Shown: positions 22,801 through 33,240 of the stretch, in pieces
Position numbering within the stretch: position 1 is the stretch's first letter
How the letters are laid out: each line of letters opens with the position of its first letter
Origin: Dryocosmus kuriphilus
Lineage: Eukaryota > Arthropoda > Insecta > Hymenoptera > Cynipidae
Direction of reading: 5' to 3'
Length of the DNA stretch: 64,000 bases
NCBI GenBank assembly: GCA_038277395.1
Contig: CM076189.1
Span: 215,428,011 to 215,492,010, forward strand
Program-made: the position numbers and the translations under genes
The notes under the pieces: model-generated
What the model was told of the DNA's origin: nothing
The model's database searches: none
What the model saw: only the letters and a program-made list of their open reading frames with translations

Positions 22801-25800
22801 TTGTTTGTGATTATAATTTAACAAAATTTAAAACGTGAAGGTTTGTAATAGGATAAACTTACGTCTTGAGACATTTGATTTCCCATTCCTCTTCCTGGAC
22901 CTCCTCCACGTCCACCTCTTCCTCGCATCATTCCTCCACCTCGACCCATTCCACCGCCCATTCCTCCTCCTCCTCCACCCATTCCATCCATATCATTTTC
23001 CATCATTGATTCACTCATTTTCATCTGCAATAACAAATATACATGACACATTAATAAGTGGTGTGAACACTCATTAACAAAGTTATTCTTTAAATTCTAG
23101 ATTATTTTACTGCAGGAAGACTCTGTATTTAAATTTTAAACTGAAACCTAGTATTTGAGAACTCGAGGTTCTTCCATTTGATTTTCAAAAACATTTATAT
23201 TTTAATTTTAGAACCTTTTAGAATAAATTGTGTCCTCACTTTCGGCACATAAATGGGCAAATGAAAAGCCTCACCATGCTTCCTAGTTGGACTTATTTTT
23301 CTCTTCCCCTGTAAGTATTTTTCTATGGCACTTGCTGATTAAAGAATTCATCTAACAAGCGTGGCGTCGGGATTTTTTTAATTTTCGACTATTATACATC
23401 AGAAATATTTCAGAATCTGCAAGTGATCGTTCGATTTTAATAACACTTAGTGAATTTATAGTGATAAGCGACTTTTTGGGCCCTAAGGATTTTTGAAAAT
23501 TTTCATAATTGACGGACCGGATGCAATAACTAGAGGAACGCTCGAAAACGCGTAAAAGTATTGTCCGAACGTCTGTATTCGTCTGCGCAGAACTCGACTT
23601 TTGAGTAACGCAAGATTTAAACATTTTTATAAAACTGTTGTTTCTTCCTAATTAATAGGTAATTAGACGCTTCAAACATTAAAATGTCTTTATTTTAATC
23701 GCATTAGCATGTAACTAAAAATATAGAAAATTATGCTTAGCAAAAGTTGTTTCATCTTGTATTTTGTATCCTTTTTGTAGAAAAAAATGTAAACAAACCT
23801 TCCAGTGAGCTTGTTACTATTTTTACTACAGAATTGCATCAGTTTTGCAAATTATGTTGCACTTTTCGGGGATAGTACGATATTCGTGACGACAAAGTTT
23901 TAATGTGGATCCCTATAGGATTTTTTGCGAGAAACACGAATCTTAAAGTATTAAATCGATATCTCGAATACTTTTCGAGATATCAATTTTTTATGGTTAA
24001 ATTATTATTATTTTTTTAAATTTAACTTCTGAATGTGGATTTCGATGGGCTTTTTTGCGAGAAAAACAAATCTGAAGTTTTTAAATCGATATCTTAAATG
24101 TTTTTCGAGATACCTTTTTTTTCTAGATAAATAATCAAGTCACAACCCAAAATATATGTTTACGAAAAGTCATCCAGTTTCATTTTTCGTTGACCCTGAA
24201 ACTGGATGACTTTTCGTAAACCCCTTTTTTTCTGTTAAATTAAGTAATAGAATAATACAGAACGACTTCCAACGACTCATGGGGGACGGGAAGGCACCCC
24301 TGTGATTGGTCACAAAAGTAAGTAGGGTCGTATTCCTACCCCTTTTCCAACGCTATCAATTTAAAAGTGTTTAATTCGTTTTTCTCTTGAAAAATACCCT
24401 ATTGGAATGAACCTTAAGAATTTTTTTTTAATTAAAAAAAAAGTTTAAAAAAACTGATATCTCGAAAAATATTGGAGATATCGAGTTAAAATGGTCAGAT
24501 TTCGTGTTTCTCGCAAAAAATCCTATAGGGATCCGCATTAAAACATTGTCGCCACGGATATCGTGCTCGTACCCACTTTTCAGATCGTTCTTCGAATTAT
24601 CTACAATATAATAAATACTTTTTTACTATAAGTGCCGAAAAAGGTAAATTAAAACTTTCGACTTTTATTAATTTGATGAAATGGTTAAAAAAAAAAAACA
24701 AATAGGCCGAAAAAGCAGGTACTAAAGCAAAAACGGTCTGTTATTGAATTACTTGTCCAAAAGCTCGCCTTCTTAAAGAAAATTTAATACAAAAATGCAT
24801 TATTAAAACCAGCTAAGAAAACGCAAAAATTTGGTTAATGTTAAAAGCGAAATGTTTAATTTTTTCACCCAAATAACTACACCAACTTTCATAATTCTAT
24901 ACAAATTTTATGGAAAAAAAATTCCACGATAAAAAATCGGCAAAAAAGTGATATTTGTTATTTAGTAATTATTAAATTAAGTGAAAATTTAAATGTTCCT
25001 GTAAAAAAGCGTTAAATAAAATGTTTATATATGCAGGGTGGCCACAGGATGAGGGATTTTAAGTTCCCGGTTTTTTCGGGTACATTACGAAAATTTTCCC
25101 GGTTTTTTTTTGTAACAGTTCTGACGTGTTTTCGGGATTTACCTGCAAAATTCGTCATAATTTTTAGCAAATAATCTAATTTGGAAAAATGTAATAGTTT
25201 TAAACAAGGCCAAAAATGAAGATTTTTCGAAGAATCCGTGCAACAAAATTCGAAGGTGTTTCGTAAAATTCTATTCTTTCAATGTGTTGTGGTTTTCAGT
25301 ACGTGAGTACACATACACGTAATTACTCTGTATAACTGCACTGAAAAAGGCAAATTATCATAACAAAACAGTTTAACTTATTTATTCAGTCTCAACGTAG
25401 AAAATGAAAAAGTACATGTTTGTACTCAAAATAAAAATATCTTTCGCCACTACTGTTGCATAGAAGCAAATAACTACGCAATGATCACAAAGAAATCCCA
25501 AATGAAACATGGAAAGTAAAAAAGTACATAGTAATATTGTATCTCAAAATAAAAGTTTCTCTCGACACTACTGACGCGTAGCAGCATGAATAAGTCGACA
25601 ATGATCACATATTAATCACAATGAGTATCAGGATTCCGAGATTAGAAAAAAGTATTCTCATTGCCAGCACCCACGCAACTGAACTACTTGGCAAGTTCCT
25701 TTACTTGCTCTTCAATAATTGCTGCCTCTTTCTGAGCATCAGCAAGCAGCCTGGCCTTCTTCGTTTCCAATTCTTTTATTATGCGAGCAGATTCCCTCTT

Positions 25801-28800
25801 ACGGTTTCTCTCTGCATCCTCCTCACTTCTTTCCTGTCTCTTCAGGCAACAATACTCTTCTCTGCCTGATTTTCTACCAGGCACTCCTTGTTCACGGAAA
25901 AACCGCGCTCCATGGTGGCATTGCCGTGCGAGAAGACGAGAATCTTCTTCACAAAACATAGGAGATTAGGTAGCTCCTTTCCATGCTTGCTAATTACATC
26001 TCTCCAGAAATGATCGAGGCGCTGTTCACGTCCACAATACGCAGAACATGATGCTGCAGATGTTAACAGTTTAACGTATTCATCCTTAACTTTGTCTGCT
26101 ACTGAACCGGGGACATGTTCCTTCTCAACTAGCTGCTCGAGACATAATTCAAGAAGCTTTCGGGCGACATGGTTGAAGTTGGCAATTACCTCTGGATTCA
26201 AGCAGGATATGTACCTTGTTAATGGATACGTCAGGGGACTGCGTTCAAAGATTTTTGAGAGGAATGCCACGTAAAAAGCTCTGCAATTATTCCGAAAAAG
26301 CATAATTTGTTGATCAGAAATAGTTGTAGTATTTCTGACGGTCCTGATTGCCGCTTTTGTAGCGAAACCAATGTTCACCCGAGTTGCAGGAAACAAATTT
26401 TTGTCACATAGCTCCACCTTTGTAAGAGATTTGGCTTCAACCTGCAGACATTCGGGCTTGAGTACTTTCTTTATCATGGGCTTAATGAGTTCTGTGAGTT
26501 CATCAAGAGGAATGGTGCCATTGGTGCTTCACTTTGAAATTCCTTCAGGTAAGGCTCTATCGCCGCAGCAGAAGACACGAAAAAACTCAGTTTAGGGCCT
26601 AACAGGGGGTCATTCACGGCTTCTGCGACAGTTGCAAGTCTTTGATTTGGAGACTGCAGGAAAACTGCGCCTGAAGTGTGGATGACTTTCTTTAAGTTTT
26701 TTCTCTGACTGGTGTTTCACTGCCTTCACATACGTCTTCAAGTATGACAACATGTTGTAAGCCCTCTCGGCGACACGGTGATTCTCTACCCACCCCACGG
26801 CACAGAATTTCAGGGGGAAACAGTCTGACCCCGTAACAGCTGTAAAGTCAACGCGGCGCAAGGGAACATCTTTGAATAGATTGTAGATGGAGGAAAAAAA
26901 ATCCATCCAACTGCCAATTCCTCTTCTTCATCCCGTCCTTGAATGAATTGTGGACGACGTGCAAGCCACAGCTACCAATGTTCAAAAGAGAAAACGAACC
27001 CACCTCGCTGTTCTCGCAACTCAGCACACAAATCATTCAAGAGCTTCCAATTGACATTGGGGCCATCCATAGAGTTGGGTTATCTTTCCAAGCAAAGTAG
27101 GACTGTTGTCGAAGCACCCTTTTAGTCCTTGGAGTAAATCTTGGGCTCGCGTGGATGAGAGGAAAGCCGCCCCGGCGTATCTTGACGCCACCTCATTTTT
27201 CTCACCATCCCAGAATCTGACTCCAATATCCATTTGTTGAAGTTGGGAGATTTTATTTAAGGTTTCATCAAAACCGACAACTATTCCGAGCTACCGCTCA
27301 CAGTGTTTACCAGCTCCTTCAAAAAATAAGGTGCAAGGCCATGCGTTATTAAATAACCTAACTTGGTTCGCCCCATTTCCATTTTTGCTGCAATTTTGCT
27401 GTCCGGAAACATGATTTTAAAAAGGGTCACACTGGAACCTGCACTACGATAAGACCAGTAACAGCAAAGTCGATAAAAAGGAGTGTAATTCAATGTCTTT
27501 ACTAGCCGCTACCCCACCACTACGACTCCTAGCAGTGCAAGCAGCTTTGCCCGCTTCGCTCCCCTTCCTCGCCTCCGATGGCTCGCTACCAATTGCTGCC
27601 TGCTCGAATTATCCCTATAATAGACTCATTTTTTCCCCGGACTTCGAACGAAATTCCCGGTTGTTCCGAATTCCCGGCTTTTTCCCGGTTCTGTGACCAC
27701 CCTGTATATAATAATAAAGAATTTGCGAAGCAAAATTTTTCTATGTAAACAAATTTTTTTTAAATAGATAATTTATTGTTTGAAGCATGTAATTACATAG
27801 TATTTAGGATGAAAGAACAGTTTTCTAAACGAGTTCAACTTGCTTATAAATGGCGTCGCGTGCTTTCTTATAAAATGGATATTTCAGCCAATTTTTAATG
27901 AATCGATCTGAACATTTCCAGAAATCTCCCTTCAATAGTGAGAAACGAATCTCTCGCTGAAAGTTTTTTAACTCCAAAGTTCCCTCCATACTCTTTCTCG
28001 GGGAAGCTCAAAAAACATGATTACCGACCGTCCTCAGTTTGCAATTAAATGTTATTAAACAAAAGGCGATTTTTAGATTTTTGCTCACTTTATGAGCATC
28101 ACTACGGTATACTGCATGTTTAAACTATATTTTAAACAATTTCAATAATATTTGATTAACTTATGACGATTTATGTTTTAAAAAATAACTAAATATGAGG
28201 ACAATTCTTTCTCACTTTTTCAATTTTCCCAGTGGCACAAAATTTGAGGACGTAAACAGGACGTTCTAAAAACGTTTCTTGGACGTACAAGTCTAAAAAA
28301 CGCCCTAAGTCGGACAATATTTTACGCGTTTTCGAGCGTACGTCTTGTTATTGTATCCCACCCCCCTCAAGTGAGGGTCCGCCGGATCATATAACCCCAC
28401 ATAAAATTTTCCCGATCGAAAACGTAGGCCCCTGGATTGAAAACAAATTTTCGATTAAAAATTTGTAAAGGACATATGGACGTGAAATTTTATTGCGCAC
28501 CTTTTTTCCTCTAGAGAAACAGTTGTAGCTTTTGTATTTTCAAAATAAAGCCAAAAAACTGACTTTTTTGAAAAACCCGATTTTAACTTCAACTCGTGCT
28601 CAGTGCTTCAGTTTTTGAAATTTTTTAATGAAAATTCCAGGGAATGGTGCTTTAGGATGTCCTTCGATTGACAATCTAAGAGGAATTCAAAGCCGTTGTT
28701 TAAAAAAAAATTATTATTAATTTTTTTCTGATGCTCGGCGCGAATCGAACATTTTTAACTTCCAGAGGTTCCGTTTAGCGAGGGAATTTTGAAGAGGCAT

Positions 28801-31800
28801 TTAATGGTTTAGGAGTAGTTATGATTTTAGTGAACGTCAGCGCTGAAATTTTCGAGCTGTGCCACGTTCTGTCCCTAGCGAGTTTTTGCTTATAATGATA
28901 TTATAAAATTTTTTAGTGAATAACAGTTAAACGAAAATAAATTAACTAAATATTCATGAATTTTATTTAATTTTGAATATATTTTTCCAGATTCTTTAAA
29001 TTTAAATGTAGAATACTCGAATGTACACCTATTGTGTACAACATTCGGTTTACATCGAGAGCGACCTTGAACCTCGCCTTGAACACGCAATTGGAATAAC
29101 TGACGCTAAAATGACAGACGTAAAAAGCTTATTGAAGTAGCTTACAACACACAAAGGAAAAAGCCTTCCTTGAATACTTTGAGTCCATAACAAACAGCAA
29201 ATCGAGAGATGATTCTGTTCTTTCTTCTGAAGAAGATTACATTGTATGTAGTTCCTTTCTTACAAACACATGAAAAATTAAATAAAATTCATGAATATTT
29301 TGTTAACTTATTTTCATTTAACTGTTATTCCCTAAAAAATTTTATAATATATTATAAGCAAAAACTCACTAGCGAGAGAACGCGGCACATTGGAAAGTCT
29401 CAGAGCACATAGAGCATGCTCCAAAACTCCAGCGCTGACGTTCACTAAAATCAAAACTACTCCTAAACCATTAACTATTTTGATCTGAAACTTTCCAAAA
29501 AACGTCATTACACCTTTCTCCGAATTTTTGTCGCGAGAAGTATTTGCCTCCTCTAAATTTCCTCGCTAAACGAAACGCTGGAAGTTACAAATGTTCGATT
29601 CGCGCCGAGCATCAGAAAAAAAATAATAACAATTGACGGCCGGGATGAAACAACTGGTCGTGCGCTGGAAACGGGTAAAACTACTGTCCAAGCCAAGAAA
29701 AAGGGGATAGAAATTTTTTCGAAAATCCTTTTTTAAAAATTTGACAATATAGAGAATTAAAAACTGCATCTTTTTTTCAAGAGGTTTTTTTTATTGCATA
29801 GCTTGTTTTGTTTAAAACAAAATGTTAATGTGGCTAATTCTTGATAAAATTGGATTTTTTTTTCAACATGTAGGGGAGTCTTTTCCGCTTCCGCTGATGT
29901 AGGTGAACATTTCATAAACATTGTAATTGTTTATAATAATTTAATCCGAAGAAATTACCGTGTTTTCCGAGATTATGCTGTTAAAATTTTTCGTATAATT
30001 TGGAATATGAAAAAATCGTAAAAACAGATACGTGAAGGAGTGTTGGGAGAAGTTTTTCGTCAAGCAATATTTTGTTTGGTCGAAAATAAAAAAAAATACG
30101 AGTTGGAGTCAAAAGTGCTCGCCGCTCGAACCGATTGAGTTTTATTTTAAAAGAACGCAAATCAATAATACAGAAACATTCGAGGGGCAAAGCATTTTTG
30201 ACTTCAACTCGTCGTATTTTTTTTTATTTTCGACCAAGCAAAATATTGCTTGACGAAAAACTTCTCCCAACACTGCTTCACGTATCTGTTTTTACGATTT
30301 TTTCACATTCCAATTTAGACGAAAAATTTTAACAACATAAGCTCGGAAAACACGGTACTTTATTCGGATTAAATTATCATAAACAATTACAATGTTTATG
30401 AAATGCTCACCTACATCAACGGAAGCGAAAAAACTCCCGTACAGGATTAAAAAACAAATTCCAATTTTATCAAAAATTGTCCACATTATTGCGAGTTATT
30501 CTAAAAAAAACACGATTTTTCAATTTAAAAAAAAAAAAAAAAACATGCGAAAAACAGTAACATTTCATTTTTTTTAAACAAAACAAGCGATGCAATAAAA
30601 AAACCTCTTTTGAAAAATATGCAGTTTTTAATTCTCTATATTGTCAAATTTTTAAAAAAGGATTTTCGAAAAAAAAATTTCTATCCCCTTTTTCTTGGCT
30701 GGCTGGACACGTTTCCAGCGCACGACCGGTTATTGCATCCCGACAGTCAATTTTTAAAAACAACGGTTTTGAATTCCTATTAGATTGTCAATCGAAGGGC
30801 ATCCTAAAGCACATTCCCAGAAATTTTCACTAAAAAATTTCAAAAACTGAAGCACTGAGCACGAGTTTAAGTTAAAAGCGGATTGAAATCGGGTTTTTCA
30901 AAAAAAGTCAATTTTTTGGCTTTATTTTGAAAACTACAAAAGCTACACTTTTTCTCTAGAGGAAAAAATATACGCAATAAAATTTCACGTCCAGATATGT
31001 CTTTTAAAAATTTTTAATCGAAAATTTGTTTTCAAGCCTCCAGGTCATGCCTCAGTTATGGGTGATATGCCATATTCAATTTTTGGGTAGTATTGTTTTG
31101 AATTATCGACATTTCTGGAACCGGTAATTGGATTTTTATGAAACTTAAAAGGTATTAATGATGAAATAATACATTTTAAGAATATATAACCTTTTTTTAT
31201 TTCAAAATTTTTCCCGAGAAATAAACCGACCTCACGTGACTAGAAAAATTCAAGATTTCGTTGGATTTGAACTAAACTTGGCGCTAAACACTTTTTCATG
31301 CCTCTGATTACGGATGCGATGTGAAAAATTAAAAATTGGAATTGGCGATCAAATATGGCGACCAAAATGATACATTTTGGGGTGTATTTATCCGAAAACT
31401 GGTATTCGGCGGTTGAATAAAAAAATTTTAAGATCGGATTCGCGATCAACCACGAAAATTCCAGTGGAGTTTCAATCGTGAAAAATCTTAAAAATTCAAA
31501 AAATGGTTTGGGTTTAAACTAAACTGGGTACTAAGGTGTTTCTAATGACCGTGCTTACGAATCCGATCTAAAAATTTACCATTCAAAATTCAACCACCGA
31601 AGACCAGTTTTCATGTAAATGAACCAAAATTTATCATGTTGCTATATTGGATCGCCGGATTCGAATTTGCGACATCGTATTCGTAATCAGTCATCAAAAA
31701 CAGTATAGCGCCAAGTTTAGTTCAAGTCCCACGAAAACCAAAGTTTTTCCCACTTTTTCTATGTGAGATCGGTGCGCGGACCAAATAAAATGACGATATC

Positions 31801-32992
31801 TTCGAAACTGGAAGAGCCTTTATCAATTTTTTTTTATATGAATGGTGATTTGATAAGGAAGCTCTTTATTCCTATTCAAACAAAATTAAAAGGTAAATAT
31901 TTTTCAACAAATGTAATCCATAATTTTAAAAAATTTTAAAAATTCTTTGGTCGAATGACCACTTGCAGATTATGATACTCGTGACATGCATTACCTTTTT
32001 GTATACATTTTTTACAATTTATAAATGGAAATACACATAATAGACTTCTAATCTCATTATTTAAACATGCACTGTGACTGGTAGACCGGAAATACAATTA
32101 TTAAAGCAAAATTCTCTTAAGATCTAAAAAAAGACTAAAAAGAAAAAAAAACTGCAATTGTCAGCATTTATTCTCCATGAAATAACAGTGTTTATAAAAA
32201 AACTTTATAAACAAATACATATTTCTCAGAAAATATACTAAAACAAAATTCCAAGCACGTGTTGCGATTTCGAGTCATTTAAACTGATTTAAGCCGCCAT
32301 TTTGACTTATCACACACCATTTACGTTTTCACAATCAATATTAACTTCCTCTTTAAAAAATTATACCATGAATTATCTAGACGAACAACCACATCCCTCT
32401 GACAAGAAGATATTCCAATAATTATTTTTACAACTTACAAAAGCAAAATTCAATTTTTGGCACGCGTTCTACACTTTCGTACAATTATCCCATCAAAAAC
32501 TTTCAAGACACATTTTTGCATATGCAATTACAAAAGAATAATTGTCTGCAATAGGAAAAATTGTTGAACGTGCATTTATATTGTGAATAATACAAGTTTT
32601 GAGGGAGAATTGCACTGAAAACCCAGCACGCACAAAGCGATAAAAAATGGCGACCTAACAAAAATGATATAGCAAACGAGGAAAAACTTGCTTACCGGTC
32701 CGTCCATATTTCCCATATTTCGGGGGCCCATTCCACCGCCGCCACCACCACGGCCTCCGGTGAATCTGGAATTACCTCTTCGGGGACCTCCTCCACCACC
32801 GCCTCCAAAACCTCCGCCACCACCGCCGCCTCCACCACCGCCGCCACCCCCACCGCCACCTCCAGCTCCACGTCCTCCACGACCTGGTGGGCCGCCTCCA
32901 GGGCCACCAGGTCCGTCACCGGGTCCAGAATTATCATTATTCTCTGTCTTATTTTTTGGTGCTTCCGATTTCACTACTGTGTCTTCGCCCAT
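16836..32992 (-). CDS. nonA: NonA (no-on-transient A), DBHS-family RNA-binding protein
   Basis: Nine coding exons join in frame with GT-AG borders: 32696-32992, 22863-23024, 22535-22753, 22024-22325, 21416-21711, 21137-21327, 20938-21049, 20789-20811 and 16836-17120, giving 628 codons. The N-terminus is Gly-rich (exons 1-2). RRM1 spans exons 3-4 (RNP2 LYVGNL, RNP1 KNFAFLKM). RRM2 follows (VKIKNL), then the NOPS region (RPVVVEP, DFYKAREAGPRFA) and a long Arg/Glu coiled coil in exons 5-6. The C-terminus is NKRRRY. This is the order in fly NonA, NONO and SFPQ, nuclear dimers acting in paraspeckle-type RNA retention, splicing and transcription. Exon 8 has only 23 bases. The part of exon 9 at 16879-17060 reads acidic and Val/Ala-rich in the frame that reaches NKRRRY, while another frame is the expected Gly/Arg-rich tail. 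Introns 1 and 4 carry H/ACA-like RNAs, and intron 1 is full of transposons. Confidence 0.9.
17121..20788 (-). other. nonA: nonA intron 8, no further feature recognised
   Basis: A 3.7-kb A+T-rich intron between the 23-bp exon 8 and the last coding exon. It contains a (TA)n run at about 17451-17473. No repeats shared with the rest of the window were noticed. Confidence 0.6.
21818..21960 (-). ncRNA. Candidate intronic H/ACA snoRNA, copy 1 (nonA intron 4)
   Basis: A block of about 143 nt is almost repeated at 23226-23368 in nonA intron 1. On the transcribed strand it can fold as hairpin - hinge - hairpin - tail. Hairpin 1 is cgcttgtt...cagcaagtg; the hinge atagaa fits box H (ANANNA); hairpin 2 is closed by gtcc / gggc; ACA lies three bases from the 3' end. 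Compared with copy 2 the closing stem changes from gtcc/ggac to gtcc/gggc and still pairs (G-U). Intronic location in an RNA-binding-protein gene fits. The rRNA or snRNA target was not worked out. A SINE-like repeat is the alternative. Confidence 0.45.
23226..23368 (-). ncRNA. Candidate intronic H/ACA snoRNA, copy 2 (nonA intron 1)
   Basis: It has the same length and about 90% identity to 21818-21960, in the same strand relation to nonA. Hairpin 1 pairs better here (ttagat / atcag inner stem). The hinge atagaa and the terminal ACA plus three bases are kept, and hairpin 2 closes with gtcc / ggac. Similarity fades close to both predicted ends, as expected of a duplicated RNA gene rather than a random intron segment. 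Confidence 0.45.
23519..23570. repeat. Terminal-repeat-like segment, inverted match to 28310-28361
   Basis: 'cgctcgaaaacgcgtaaaa' and 'attgtccg', preceded by 'ggatgcaataac', recur in reverse complement at 28310-28361. Related ends border the fold-back at 29634-30735. The pair could be the ends of a 4.8-kb element enclosing the hAT insertion, or two separate copies. Confidence 0.45.
23871..24575. mobile_element. Fold-back element with an inner perfect hairpin
   Basis: The outer arms share 'ggatccctataggatttttt' (near 23910) with its complement near 24515, and adjoining blocks also pair. Within the left half, the unit around 23915-23995 is repeated at 24030-24115. At 24158-24221 a perfect 25-base stem (gtttacgaaaagtcatccag...) surrounds a 14-base loop. 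Non-coding; lies in nonA intron 1. Confidence 0.6.
25034..27704 (-). mobile_element. hAT-superfamily transposon, 2.7 kb, inactive
   Basis: The ends CAGGGTGGCCACAG and CTGTGACCACCCTG form short terminal inverted repeats. They are flanked by tatatatg and tatataat, consistent with a worn 8-bp target duplication. Subterminal regions carry repeated cccgg motifs. The interior encodes a broken transposase-like protein on the minus strand (25684-27493). All this fits hAT. It sits in nonA intron 1 in the same orientation as the host gene. Confidence 0.7.
25684..27493 (-). pseudogene. Broken hAT transposase-like coding region
   Basis: At least five minus-strand frames follow each other: 27281-27493, 27033-27233, 26848-27036, 26610-26906 and 25842-26477, then a coiled-coil-like tail to 25684. 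The fourth contains VTGSDCFPLKFCAVGWVEN; the long one ends LPNLLCFVKKILVFSHGNAT followed by MERGFSVNKECL, which resembles the C-terminal hAT dimerisation segment. The tail (RIIKELETKKARLLADAQKE) is Glu/Lys-rich and helical. Frames shift repeatedly, so no functional product is expected. The BED zinc finger usual at the N-terminus was not seen. Confidence 0.6.
28310..28361. repeat. Terminal-repeat-like segment, inverted match to 23519-23570
   Basis: Reverse complement of the 'cgctcgaaaacgcgtaaaa' segment, with 'gttattgtatccc' as the outer end. See 23519-23570. Confidence 0.45.
28431..31045. mobile_element. Three nested fold-back elements (A, B, C)
   Basis: Element A has arms 28431-28720 and 30740-31045 (outer ends cctggattgaaaacaaa / tttgttttcaagcctccagg). 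Inside lie element B, arms 28722-28990 and 29275-29625 (ends ctgatgctcggcgcgaatcg / inverse), and element C, arms 29634-30125 and 30195-30735, with a loop of about 70 bases. Each arm pair is roughly 85-95% complementary by eye. No transposase frame is present. The order A(B B')(C C')A' suggests successive insertions of hairpin elements into an older one. All lie in nonA intron 1. Confidence 0.7.
31231..31768. mobile_element. Fold-back element
   Basis: 'tttgaactaaacttggcgct' near 31265 returns inverted as 'agcgccaagtttagttcaa' near 31708; 'aaaactggtattcggcggtt' and 'aaccaccgaagaccagtttt' also pair. The outer limits are approximate. Non-coding; in nonA intron 1. Confidence 0.55.
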
Positions 32993-33240
32993 GTTTGGGA
33001 GAGTCCGTTCTCTTTTATCAACGTTCGACCAACGTAACTCAAAACGTGACTTACTCCGAAGACGCTTCGACGTGAAAGAACTAGTCTTCCTCTCCTGGGC
33101 AACGTTTCAGAACGAAGCGAAGAGCGAATGACGAATCCCCTCCTCTAGATCACAGTGCATCATGGGAACTTCGAGCAACTTCGAGTACCGGAAGAGGGAT
33201 ATTTTCTGCCGTTGAGGTCGCTACTGCTTTCCTGGAATTT
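32993..33240 (-). promoter_or_regulatory. nonA: nonA 5' UTR and probable promoter
   Basis: Immediately upstream of the nonA start codon the base composition becomes less A+T-rich (to about 33230), as in housekeeping-type insect promoters. No TATA box was recognised. Transcription start unknown. Confidence 0.35.

Noticed and set aside
29981..30332. Mirror-image small ORFs on both strands (about 65-73 codons)
   Set aside because: They arise from the two complementary arms of fold-back element C and so look alike by symmetry.
32688..33131. Plus-strand ORF of 147 codons rich in proline
   Set aside because: It is the reverse complement of the Gly-rich first exon of nonA; proline runs mirror glycine codons.
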